A stretch of DNA of 64,000 nt from Symsagittifera roscoffensis. Its lineage: Eukaryota > Xenacoelomorpha > Acoela > Convolutidae. Location of the stretch: contig NC_087067.1 of assembly GCF_963678635.1 (NCBI RefSeq), forward strand, positions 21,893,547 to 21,957,546, in the 5' to 3' direction. The notes under the pieces are model-generated. The model saw nothing but the letters and a program-made list of their open reading frames with translations, made no database searches and was not told where the DNA came from. The position numbers and the translations under genes were made by a program. Of this stretch, positions 54,296 through 64,000 are shown in pieces. The stretch's first letter is position 1. Each line of letters begins with the position of its first letter.

Positions 54296-55149
54296 TAACT
54301 ACGATCACCATCTTGGAAAATCAATTTCCCAGCTCAGGAATTTTTTTATGAAATAGCGCTTGTTCATCGCACATCGCGATGGGTTCAGAGGTGCATTTTT
54401 CTATCAAGATATCAACAAAACGACACTGATTATTTTGTGCGAGGAAAGATTTTTCAAGTAATTTTCAATCCTAATGTACCTTAAAGCAAAAAAAAAGTAT
54501 TTGGAAATTTGATCATAATACTGAAGATGCGGATTTCCTAAATATAATTTTAAGAAAACATTTTATAAAGCAGAAGAAACTGCCTTTGATAAAATACAAA
54601 GTTACAGCCACGCATTGCGATTTCTTTCATTTCATTCCATTCAGAAAAGGACTTTATTCGACTATGCTCTTTTAGGCTAAACAATTTAGAATCCAGGGCT
54701 ACATGAATTAGAAAAACATAAAAAAAATGTAGATTCACGACATCAAAAATGGAAAAATCTCGGTCAATTTTAACCAATTTTCTTGACCTAATTTAACGAT
54801 GAATGGCAAGTTAATGTTTCTTTTACACTTTTGAGCCCAACTAAGTCCTTTTATGTTGATTTATGAAGTTTTTTAAGTATACAGCGACGCCCGGTTCGGC
54901 AAACAATCAAGGGTGGCTCGCGAAAAACTCTCAAAACCCCGAAAAGACCCTGTGAAACATTTCTACTGCCTAAGATCTGAAGGGGAACAGCTGGATAGAA
55001 CATAAGTTTTAACAGCTGATTGAGGGAGGAGGAAAGCCTGAAAAATCAAATGTTTTCACAATTAAATTTTATTGAGTCCCAGAGAAATCTGCTTATGAAG
55101 AAATTGTAACTCCTATATATATACAACATACAATTTCCAAACTGCTAGA
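54296..55149. other. Right end of duplication unit 1, no gene seen
   Basis: Minus frame 54550-54777 is unsupported. The unit ends at 55149, where UBXN4-like sequence restarts. The last bases before the junction (CAAACTGCTAGA) do not match the exon sequence upstream of 41423. Confidence 0.45.
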
Positions 55150-55401
55150 ATGGAAGACACCTTAAACGACTCAGACGTTGCAAACGTCGTAACTGATTCA
55201 GTTTTGATTAAAGTCGAGCAATCTACAACTTCTTTTACGCAATTTACACAACTTTATCTAGTTTTGATAGTTCCAAAAACGTATCTTATAGCACCCAATG
55301 GAACGCCTCTTGAAATAATTGCTGGTTCATGCTCAAAAGAGGATTTAAAATTAAAGATTCAGTCAACGAACGAAAGAAAAGTTTCGCCAGCAGGCGGAAT
55401 T
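55150..55401 (+). pseudogene. UBXN4: UBXN4-like exon, 5'-truncated (copy 2)
   Basis: Begins exactly at the internal ATGGAAGAC and runs to donor ATT|GTGAGT (donor GT from 55402). The N-terminal 37 codons of the exon, including the first strand of the thioredoxin-like fold (MANVWFAGSI), are missing, so a normal UAS domain cannot form. About five substitutions separate it from copy 1 (for example PKTYLI from a TTA/GTA-neighbouring change, and AGSCSKEDL against AVSCSKADL). At most positions copy 2 looks closer to the family (IAG). Confidence 0.78.
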
Positions 55402-55740
55402 GTGAGTAGAAAGCGTATAAATGAAGACCAGATTTAAATTTCATGAAGACCAGAGTTCAAGATCTAGCATCACGGGATGTAATATGAGGCTGCTCAACAG
55501 CAAATGACTGACTCAATTATCTCAATTTTGATGGAAAAATTTCGAATATTTTGGTGCAATACTATTGAGTGAGAGCATTGAATTTTGCACTGACTAAAAT
55601 AAACTGACAGCTATTTGAATCAAATTGAAAAATTGTCGTTGGGCATTTTTTTTATCAAAAGCGAAACGGAATGTGAAATGTTAGAATGGATATGTGCAGT
55701 GCTAATGACAGCGAAAGGGCTATTCTTAAGTTAATCTTTT

Positions 55741-55815
55741 TAGGTGGGGGGATGGGGTGTTTAGGTGGGAGGGGGGGGTGTTTAGGTGGGGGGGGGTTTG
55801 AGTGGGGGGAGGAAA
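55741..55815. repeat. G-rich minisatellite, copy 2
   Basis: Same TTTAGGTGGG units as 42001-42110 with shorter G-runs. Confidence 0.75.
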
Positions 55816-55909
55816 GCAAAGGTACAACCGCTTTGCAAAGTTTCCGCTTAAAAATTATTTCATAAAACAATAACAGCTCAATTTTACAATCTGACCTATG
55901 CAGAAATGT

Positions 55910-56106
55910 CAACTTTTAAGGCCACCATCGAAATTATATATGAGATGATTGGGTCGGAAGTCAGCCAATCGATGGCGCCGAGAAGCACATTTCTAAACTA
56001 TTTTACATAGTAAATCAGTGCAGAAATGTGCTTCTGAGCGCCGTCGCTTGGCTGACTTCTGACCCAGTCATCTCATATATGATTCTGATGGTGGTCTTGA
56101 AAGTTG
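55910..56106. repeat. Long inverted repeat (MITE-like), copy 2
   Basis: Copy of 42194-42390 with a few substitutions. Confidence 0.7.
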
Positions 56107-56548
56107 ATTTTTCGCATTTGTGTAGAAGTTCTGAATTTTGATCAGAAATCATGTCAAGGAACTTTAATTACGTATGTGTTGAAAGTTTTCTGTTTTCTCG
56201 CACGTGTAAAATTTTGTTTTTATAGGAAATGAATTTATGCTGATGACAGAACTTGCTTGAACTTGTGGATCACAACTGGAGTATGCATGCTTGGAGAATG
56301 TTTCCATCAGGAAAACAGGTTTTTTGGCGTTTGAGACAACTCCTCCTTTTTGGTTTTGGTTCATCTAGGAGTAGGCTTAGGAAGTTATTGCTCTCTCAAG
56401 AGTTGAGGAGATTTTGAAGAGATAATGAAGAGTTTGAGGTTCCAACCTCTAAAACCCTCTGATTTTTCTGTTGGTTTTTTTCTCTTTTCAGAGATTGCAC
56501 GTCTTATGGGGTAAGTTTAAATGCTAATTGAGCCTCATTTGACTTTCA

Positions 56549-56768
56549 AAAAAAAATGCTTGTCTTACAATTTCCATATATGAAAAAATGCTTGTCTTTC
56601 AATTTCCATATATGATGAAATGCTTATCCTACAATTTCCATATATGAAAAAATGTTTATCCTAGAGTTTTTTTAAACAATTTTCTGAGTCTATGAAACTG
56701 TAGGAATTTATAGGATAAGCATTTTTTCATATATGGAAATTGTAGGACAAGGATTTTTGGTCAACCCG
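56549..56768. repeat. TACAATTTCCATATATG tandem units, copy 2
   Basis: Three to four units against about six in unit 1. The inverse unit here is longer (AGGATAAGCATTTTTTCATA) and pairs better. Confidence 0.7.
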
Positions 56769-56890
56769 GGAATTTAAGAAATGTGCTCAACCGTTCTCAA
56801 CTCAAGCATGATTTTTTTCGATGTCTTGACCCAAAACAAAGTAGGCGACTTTTTTCAAATGCTCGAGCAAAATAACCACTGGAAAATTTG

Positions 56891-57019
56891 TAAGTATGTG
56901 TATGTATGTATGTATGTATATATGTATGTTTGTATGCATGTTTAAATGTAAGTATGTTTGTATCTATGTATGCATGTTTGTATGTATGTATGTATGTATG
57001 TATGTATGTATGTGTGTAT
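56891..57019. repeat. (TATG)n-type microsatellite, copy 2
   Basis: Longer uninterrupted TATG tract at its right end than in unit 1. Confidence 0.9.
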
Positions 57020-57039
57020 CCAGCCGACTTGAGTTTTTT

Positions 57040-57690
57040 CTTCATGAGTGATTTCATTCACACGATGTACAGTCAATAGACTTTTCAAATTATTGTTGTT
57101 CTTTACACAATTTGTTTCCTTCTGTTTAACCCAGTACTCTTCAAACAAGATTTCGGTGATCTTGTTGGTTGTTGCAACTACCAAATCATTATCGCCACGT
57201 AAATTTGGGAGCCTTTTTCTGAAAAAATTTCCTGAACATAAGTCGGCAAAACCGCACTTTTTTTGGCTGAGATGAGGTGTATTTCAAATTTTAAAGGAAG
57301 CAGTCGATTCACCTATCGGGTTAATCTGCACTGTTTTGCTTCCATGATTAGCGTTTGAGACCGTTGCATTTTTCACACGGAGCCTTAGTATATAGAATGA
57401 TTTCATATTCTGAACCATAGAGAAATATTTTAAAAACTTTGGTTGCCCACACCACCCGTTACAGTTCCAGTTCAGTCATCAATGCTTAAGAAAATAGATT
57501 CAAAATCTACGGTATTTCACAACCTTCCCCATTGTTCTACAGTTGCTGTCCGTTATCTATACAACAGTCTTTAAAGGTGAAGGTCTCTCCATATCAAAAT
57601 GTTTTTTTTTCTATGATAATTACATTTTGGTTTTTGAGTTCTGCAAATTCTTTGAATGAGATTTTTTTTCTTTAACGAACAATAAGATTT
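57040..57690 (-). pseudogene. VVATTNK-family block a (unit 2)
   Basis: Copy of 43346-44055. The minus frame 57184-56942 (VVATTNKITEILFEEYWVK) is open until it runs into the microsatellite. Confidence 0.35.
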
Positions 57691-57745
57691 ACAGATTTGA
57701 AATGACAATCATGTTTTGGCTTATTTAACCAAATATTAAGCAAAA

Positions 57746-58282
57746 CAAGACTGCTCGTATCAGGGTGAAGCCCTGAATGTTCCGACCGCCTTTTAATGTT
57801 TATGGAGCAGTAATAACATTTAAGAAATTAAATGAAATAAAACAAAATGAAATTTTTTTTCTTAAATTTGAATTTTTTAATGAAAATCATCCCCCCACAC
57901 GCCATATTAAATACAAAAGGATAGATTTCCTTCCTTGTAACAAATCAATTATTGCAAATAAGGTTCTTTCAACCAATTTGGAACGATTTCTAAGACTTAT
58001 TAACTCTCCGCTTACGCGTTAATAGCGCGAATTATATCGCGCGTTAATTGTCCCAAATTGGTCAAAATGGCAATCTTTAAACCCTCATAACTTTACGAAA
58101 AATGATCACAGGTAAAATATCTTATCAAATTTAAGCTCAGGACAACAATACCTTTCGAATGATATAAAAATATTCCGTCAAAAATGGCTACTTAAAAAGT
58201 CGAAATTTGTCTGAAGAAAAAAACCCCACCCCGAGCACAAATATTCCGTTACTTTCGAAATTCGGAACAAAAAGTCGGAACA
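57746..58282 (-). mobile_element. Helentron-like element, copy F
   Basis: Duplicate of copy D. The right hairpin has lost its loop and part of a stem (ACTTTCGAAATTCGG instead of ACTTTCG-TAT-CGAAA). Confidence 0.7.
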
Positions 58283-58990
58283 ATTACGACTGCTTGAATC
58301 GACGTGTTGTTCATCGCTTTCAAAATGGGATTAAGTGAGAACCAATCGATGCACAAGAAGACGTATTCGCTTACGCCCCACACTAGAATCCAATATTTCC
58401 TCGACATCTTGATCGAGTTCTTCGTTTGCATCCACAGTTTCCGGAACTAAAATCTTTTTAAAGAGACCCCCCTGAATTACGTTCTTACCCACTTTGATGC
58501 ATTCCGAACTTTTTCTCCCGTGGTAGTAAATCTCTCTGTACAGATGTGACGAAAATGTCCCGTATTTCTCTTGTGAAGCAGGGTAGCATTTTTGAGCTGC
58601 GTGTACTACGAGTTCGTTGTCATTAAACAACAATTCGCCCTTTTTGCATCAAACTCAATGGAATTTTTTGATATATACTCCGAATTTGCCTCATTGTTTT
58701 CTCAACTCCACAAAAATTTTCATATCTTTCAGAATCCTATCGTCTTTCGTTGATAATTTATAGTTGAAGAAATTATTTGAACAGTGGTCGGTAAATGAAA
58801 TGTAACCTACTGACAAAATTAGAAGAAAATTCTTTTTACTCCAGTATTCTAAAAACATGTTTTCATTGATCTTGTTGGTTGTTGCAACTACGAAGAAGTA
58901 ATGGTAATGTGAATTTAGGGGTGCTTTTCAGAAACTAAGTCTTAAAATTAAATTGACGAACCGTACTCTTTCGTGCGTATTGAAATTGGG
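58283..58990 (-). pseudogene. VVATTNK-family gene, most intact copy
   Basis: A minus-strand 100-codon frame at 58633-58331 reads MLFNDNELVVHAAQKCYPAS, then HLYREIYYHGRKSSE and acidic DANEELDQDVEEILDSS. Upstream on the same strand VVATTNKINENMFLEYWSKK and FNYKLSTKDDRILKDMKNF appear in broken frames. DN[DE]LVV[AH] recurs between blocks, so the protein may have been built of internal repeats. Three locations in the window hold versions (32.6, 44.6 and 58.3 kb), each next to a Helentron-like copy. No family recognised. Confidence 0.4.
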
Positions 58991-59051
58991 GAAAATGATC
59001 AATTTCCTTGACTAAAAAAAACTACCCTTGACTAAAAAAAACTAAAAAAAG

Positions 59052-59094
59052 CTATGGTCAAGTTCAAAAAAAAATTTTTTGAACTTGACCATAG
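59052..59094. repeat. Perfect 20 bp-arm palindrome, specific to unit 2
   Basis: CTATGGTCAAGTTC plus six A (59052-59071), AAA, then six T plus GAACTTGACCATAG (59075-59094). Unit 1 has only the right arm (about 45423-45443). The preceding 80 bp differ between units. Confidence 0.85.
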
Positions 59095-59384
59095 ATATTG
59101 AACTTGAAGATTGAATAAGAAAATTTAATCATTTTAGTTAAATGAGTTTAAGTTCGAATGTAATTTAATTAGAGCTGATGATTAAAATAACGAAAAAATT
59201 GTTTCGATAAGCACGAAGTAAATAAAGTTAGATTTTGAAAGATTCAAAAAATGCAGTTGTTGGTTGGAACAATGTTTTAGCAATATAGATTAAAGTTTCA
59301 AATTCGAACTGCTTCTGTGACGTAATTCAGAAAGTTTGCAAGAAATGATTGTGGGAGATGTATAAGTTTTTCGATATATCCAGC

Positions 59385-60060
59385 CGACTTGAGTTTTTCT
59401 TCATGAGTGATTTCATTCACACGATGTACAGTCAATAGACTTTTCAAATTATTGTTGTTCTTTACACAATTCTTTTCCTTCTTTTTACCTCAGTACTCTT
59501 CAAACAAGAATTCGGTGATCTTGTTGGTTGTTGCAACTACCAAATCATTATCGCCATGTAAATTTGGGAGCCTTTTTCTGGAAAAATGTCCTGAACATAA
59601 GTCGGCAAACCGCACTTTTTTTGGCGGAGATGAGGTGTATTTCAAATTTTAAAGGAAGCAGTCGATTCACCTACCGGATTAATCTGCACTGTTTTGTTTC
59701 CATGATTAGCGTTTGAGACCGTTGCATTTTTCACACGGAGCTTATATAGAATGATTTCATATTCTGAACCATACAGAAATATTTTAAAAACTTTGGTTGC
59801 CCACTCCACCTGTTACAGTTCCAGTTCAGCCATCAATGCTTAAGAAAGTAGATTCAAAATCTACTGTATTTCACAACCTTCCCCATTGGTCTACAGTTGC
59901 TGTCCGTTATGTAAACAACAGTCTTTAAAGGTGAAGGTCTCTCCATATCAAAATGTTTTTTTTTCTATGATAATTACATTTTGGTTTTTCAGTTCTACAA
60001 ATGCTTTGAACGGGACTTTTTTCTTTAATGAACAATAAGATTTACAGAATTCAAAACAAT
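59385..60060 (-). pseudogene. Second internal VVATTNK-family block (unit 2)
   Basis: Copy of 45735-46420. The minus strand reads GDNDLVVATTNKITEFLFEE, then TGA where the other copies have TGG. Confidence 0.4.
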
Positions 60061-62518
60061 GACAACATGAAAGCTTTTCAAATACTCCTGGTGGTATTTA
60101 AAAAAAGAAACGCTGGTAAAACTCAGTAAAGTCTAGACGAATTATCGGTTTTTTGAGGTTTTCTCTGAAATGTGCACTAATAATTTTTTGTTGAAAATTA
60201 AAAGCTGTACCGTTTTCTTCCCAATGTTTTTGCAAAAAAAAATCTTATCTAACTGCGCAATATTCTCCCATTGTTTTCCTCTATCATTACTTGGTACTGA
60301 GTTGACAACTGCAAAAAAATATTCGAGAGTTTTGGCAGTTTAAGGACCTAATAAGCCGGATCCAATCAAAAAGAATTGAACGAAAATCTTCGAAAATTTG
60401 TACATAAAAACAATTATGCATCTTTGCAGCTTCTTTTAGCTGAACCAGATAAAAAGTTTGTTTAAAAAGAAAAAATAGTTTTTGTTTGTGCCGTTCTTTG
60501 AAATATCTTACTCGCCTCTTACTCGCATCTTTTTATTGCTCCAAAAAGAGGTCTCCTTTTGTTTTAAAATGATTATTGTCAAACCTGAAGTGATATTTTG
60601 GATTTGCAAAACTCCCTGTTTTTGTTTCTTGGAGAATTAGATATGAATTTAAACAAAATACAAACTGCATGAAAATAACGAAGAATAATCCCAAAAACGA
60701 GCCCATTGTCGGAGCCTAAGACTTGAGAACACTTAATCATTTTAACGAATAATCTGAAATTGTCAGTTGAGTGTTTGATAATCTTTCTCCTAAGACAATC
60801 AGCTTTGTTACTTTCTCCAAAGGAAATTAGAAAAATTTTCATTCCTAAGTTATTTTAACTAAATTTTGGATAAAGCAACATCTCAGCTGCATCCTGTAAC
60901 GAAGTGAAGTCAAAAATTAGAGTATGATGCTTTTGAAAGTGTTTCATAGGGAGAACCAGAAAACCTTCGTTAAATTGCATTGCTTTTTTCGTCTGTCAAA
61001 GATTGATTTTTTCGTCTGTTTTTTCTCTATAACGGTAATGAGCAGTTCAATCTAACAGATTGCATTAGGTGGTTAGGTTCAGCTATTTAAAAAAATCAGT
61101 AGGCAGCGAGCAACCAACAATTTTTAGCCTATCGTTTCGGTCATGTATAAAATGGGTATAGCCCGAAAGAGTTAAATTTGAACGTTGGTGTATGCTAGTT
61201 ACCGTTTTTCACAAATATGTCGATGGCAAGCTTCTCATAAAATGAAAGTCATTTTCTTGTTCCTAAAGAAGTTACTCTTTCAAGGAACTGATCCATATCA
61301 AATTTTTTCAGACATTCTTTAAATTGAATTCAAGACAAGCAAGAAACCCTTTGATACTCACTGATGACAAGTTAAGGTAGTTCAAAATTTGTACTTTACA
61401 CGGATAGTATCAAATGGCGTAAATTAATGTATTTTTAAAACATACAACACAATTTGAGAATAGATAAGGTTGTAGATTGCTTACATGATTGAAGTAAGGA
61501 CCTGGATCCTCATCTGAGTCAGCTTCTGTTTTCTCCCTCCTTGTGCTCTATTTTTTCTTTTTTGAAAGCGTCAAACAAATTTCTAATGAACAATCAATGA
61601 GGAAACACGATCCATCTCATATTGACAATCAAGACTGCTTTCATCTAGAAAAATTTGTGGGAAATGTTTAAAGGTGGAATGATACAATTGTTTCCAAAAC
61701 TGAGGTTTCATCAAAAGTCTCCCGAGAAAAAATTGTAAAAGCCCCGCACCGAAAATGAATAATCGGTTTTAGATTCATTATGTTTTGTCAGAAATTTCAT
61801 TGCGAGAGCGAGTAGCTTTTGAAAAAATTTTTCAGAGATATGGATCTCATACTATTAGCTTTACACTTGGGTTTCTTTTTCCACCTCCCAATTGATTTCG
61901 AACTGTTTTCCTTCCAATTTTTTGCGTGTTTTATTTGTTTTGTGATTGCATCTATATAAGCGAAATAGGCCACTGAGCAAGAGAAGCAAAGATAGCATGG
62001 GGAAAACAAGCAGACAAAAGTTTGATGACATTAGAATAAAATACTAGCGAAGGGCGCTTACTGATTGGAACTGGTTGATTTTACTTAGTAGTGAAAAAAA
62101 CTCTGACAAATTCTCGATGCGTAGAGGTTCGTCCCAAAATTTTGTCATATTCTCTTTTTCATTCACTTTGCGAGGTTAAAGCTACCAATCCTTAGGATAT
62201 ATTGCAAGTAGGTGAAAAGGTTTTGAACTTCGCTAAAGTCGGCATTTGTTTCGCAGATTTCGTCTATACAGAAGTTTTTGCGGAACAGATACTTGCATAT
62301 ATATCCTCTCTAGCTTGAATTTGATGGTGTACTTGTGCTCGCAAAACTACCGCAAGAAAATTACTGAGCAGGACGGGTCCACTCAATTGTATGACGTTGA
62401 GGCAAAAGCTTTTGTATTTTGTTTTTGGGTTGAGAGGTCAGTTTTGTTCATATTTTATGTTTCATTGGTTGAGAAGGCACCAATGACATTTCTTCTTTAT
62501 AAAACGGAAGTTCAATCT
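60061..62518. other. Duplicated region without a recognised gene (unit 2)
   Basis: Nearly identical to 46421-48865. Same unsupported open frames. Confidence 0.4.
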
Positions 62519-62850
62519 TCAATGGTTCATCCATAGGCTGTAGCAATTAATCGAGTCGAGAGGCCGTGTCAGTTCCTTTGATAAGTGACGCTGTCGCGAT
62601 AGAATCAATGTTTTCTGTTCCGAGGAGAAGTGAAACATGATTGTAATCAAAGCAAGCAAAGGTAAAGTCGCGAAATTGATCGTTTGCTTGGCAGACGCTG
62701 TTGAGTGTTTTTGGTTGAACATTCTCAACTTTCAGCTGTGCATGTCCTCTCAATGTGGGCTTCTTCATTGATGGTTCCAAAAAAGATGAACAGTCAACTC
62801 GATTTTTTTCTACGTCAACGATATTCAGTATCTTGTTTTGACTAGTTTTT
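62519..62850 (-). pseudogene. Coding-like minus-strand stretch, possible BEL/Pao pol fragment (copy 2)
   Basis: Copy of 48866-49200; the open frame is 62780-62547. Confidence 0.25.
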
Positions 62851-63525
62851 TTTTCATTTTCCGGCTATTTATAGTAACTTTCAGGTGTCTGTGTTTGAGA
62901 AAAGTCTAAGAGACAGGCTTCCTGCGCATGTTTCTCTGTTTGTTCATTTGTGATATTTGAAAGGAACGGCATTGCTATCCATTGAACTAATTTCTGCCGA
63001 ATCTTTGATATTGAATGGTTTTTTGGATACCTTTGAGATCTAACCAAGTTTATCGGCTCCTCAGCCTTCCCACCTTCATGTATATTTGTATATGGTTTTT
63101 TGTTTAACTTTTCCAAATTTAATTTAAAATGCAGACTATTACAATAGGCCATGTTTAAGTTTGTTGTAATTATTTAATCTTTTCAGCCCCTCGTTATACC
63201 CTAAAACTGATAAATATCTGAGGATTTCTTTCCTAAAAAGATTTTCAACTTGATAAGAATTGGTTCAAAAGTTTCAAACTTAGCGATTCTGAGATCCTCA
63301 TCAAGCTATCTTTACGTTAATATCTAAAACTTTTGAGTCAAGGATCCTGATCAGCTGGCTATTTTTACTGTCCTCCTAACTTTCAAATGTTCTTTTTTGT
63401 TGTTTTGCAAGTAATTCTGGCTAAATGCGTAGATTTAAAATGAAAATTATGAATATCATTTGATCACAATTGTTACTTTTTTCACCATGCTAAGTTTTCT
63501 TGCATAATGACAATTTAAAACTACT
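62851..63525. other. Duplicated spacer, no gene seen
   Basis: Matches 49201-49871. The minus frame 63152-62865 is hydrophilic but carries no recognisable domain. Confidence 0.4.
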
Positions 63526-64000
63526 CGGGTTGACCTCCATACACCGAAATTGTTTATCATAAAACTCCATACAACAAAAATCATTATCTTCAAAAGTGTG
63601 CAGAAAATGCTTGTCATACAATTTTCATACATTTTCGAAAATAATAGAAAAAAAAATTAAAACAATTCTGCGGCTTTTTGAGAACAGTTGAACAGAGTGG
63701 TGACAAAAAAAAACTGATTTGAATTTTTTTTGAAAAAAGTGCTTACCATACAATTTCCATATACGACACAAAAATTTTCCAGCAGTAATTTTGAAAACAT
63801 GCCCCATAAAAAAAATTTTTTCAACCAAAAATTTAATATGTACGCAAACAAGCACTTTCCGAAAAAAATTTTGCGTGCAAAATTTATTTTTTGTGTGCAT
63901 AACGTAGTCCTGGATACGATAATATTGGCTTTTTTCTTTTCACTTAAATTATTTTTTCAAAAACACTGAAAACTCCTATTTCTTTTGTATGGCGTGTTTT
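63526..64000. mobile_element. Foldback-type element, copy 2 (cut by window end)
   Basis: Left terminus CGGGTTGACC at 63526-63535, then collinear with 49872-50345. Confidence 0.65.

Larger units (their letters stand above)
41423..55149. repeat. Tandem duplication, unit 1 (13,727 bp)
   Basis: Sequence from 41423 restarts at 55150 in the same orientation and stays collinear to the end of the window, with small indels (offset 13,727 at the start, about 13,653 by 48.6 kb). The unit holds the 3' part of the UBXN4-like exon, the G-rich minisatellite, an inverted-repeat MITE, a TATG microsatellite, a Helentron-like copy, decayed minus-strand genes, a foldback element and the three-exon membrane gene. 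Confidence 0.92.
55150..64000. repeat. Tandem duplication, unit 2 (cut by window end)
   Basis: Collinear with 41423-50340. By eye, 55.15-60.0 kb shows a few per cent substitutions and many indels against unit 1. The stretch 60.02-64.0 kb shows only about a dozen differences over 4 kb. Confidence 0.92.

Noticed and set aside
56797..57184. HTYIHTYI-repeat minus-strand frames (also 43137-43508)
   Set aside because: Translation of the TATG microsatellite. Only the VVATTNK part upstream of it is coding-like.

Overview
The window is animal nuclear DNA: AT-rich, gene-poor, with GT-AG introns, a class A GPCR exon, a UBXN4-like exon and a syntaxin-5 relic. It is probably from an invertebrate, but the phylum cannot be fixed from sequence alone. 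There is no sign of bacterial organisation, CRISPR or operons of host genes. Most of the sequence is mobile or repeated DNA.

Layout. 0-11 kb: intergenic DNA with the last coding exon of a rhodopsin-class GPCR (6636-7240, +) and several copies of a ~540 bp repeat whose ends look like a Helentron/Helitron2-type rolling-circle element. 11-12.9 kb: a C-rich minisatellite, an inverted-repeat element and a decayed minus-strand coding stretch. 12,906-31,678: one 18.8 kb Ty3/gypsy-type LTR element, bounded by 411/396 bp LTRs and a 4 bp target duplication. 31.7-36.5 kb: repeats, minisatellites and a possible inverted-repeat transposon. 37.0-38.0 kb: an intronless, broken syntaxin-5 copy. 41.3-64 kb: a head-to-tail duplication with a ~13.7 kb unit (41,423-55,149, then 55,150 to the window end). 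Its left breakpoint lies inside a UBXN4 exon, and its first unit carries a three-exon minus-strand membrane-protein gene (52,657-53,604).

The LTR element is the main object. In order it has: 5' LTR, primer-binding site, 1.2 kb structured leader, two ORFs upstream of gag, gag with a CCHC knuckle, protease, RT-RNase H, integrase (DD35E, GPY-type C-terminus), a small hydrophobic ORF, a 382-codon P/S/T-rich ORF, an env-like glycoprotein (signal peptide, C-terminal membrane segments, PTAP in the tail), a 602-codon ORF of unknown function, 1.6 kb of 3' non-coding sequence and the 3' LTR. Several ORF borders overlap by 4-38 nt, two of them as ATGA, which is a virus-like packing. The pol part is broken by several frameshifts and a stop; env has one stop; gag and the outer accessory ORFs are open. 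LTR divergence (5 substitutions and one 15 bp indel) points to a fairly recent insertion.

The least described parts are the accessory ORFs flanking gag-pol-env and the compact ORF chain, the hairpin-ended rolling-circle-like repeat family, and the partly homogenised tandem duplication.
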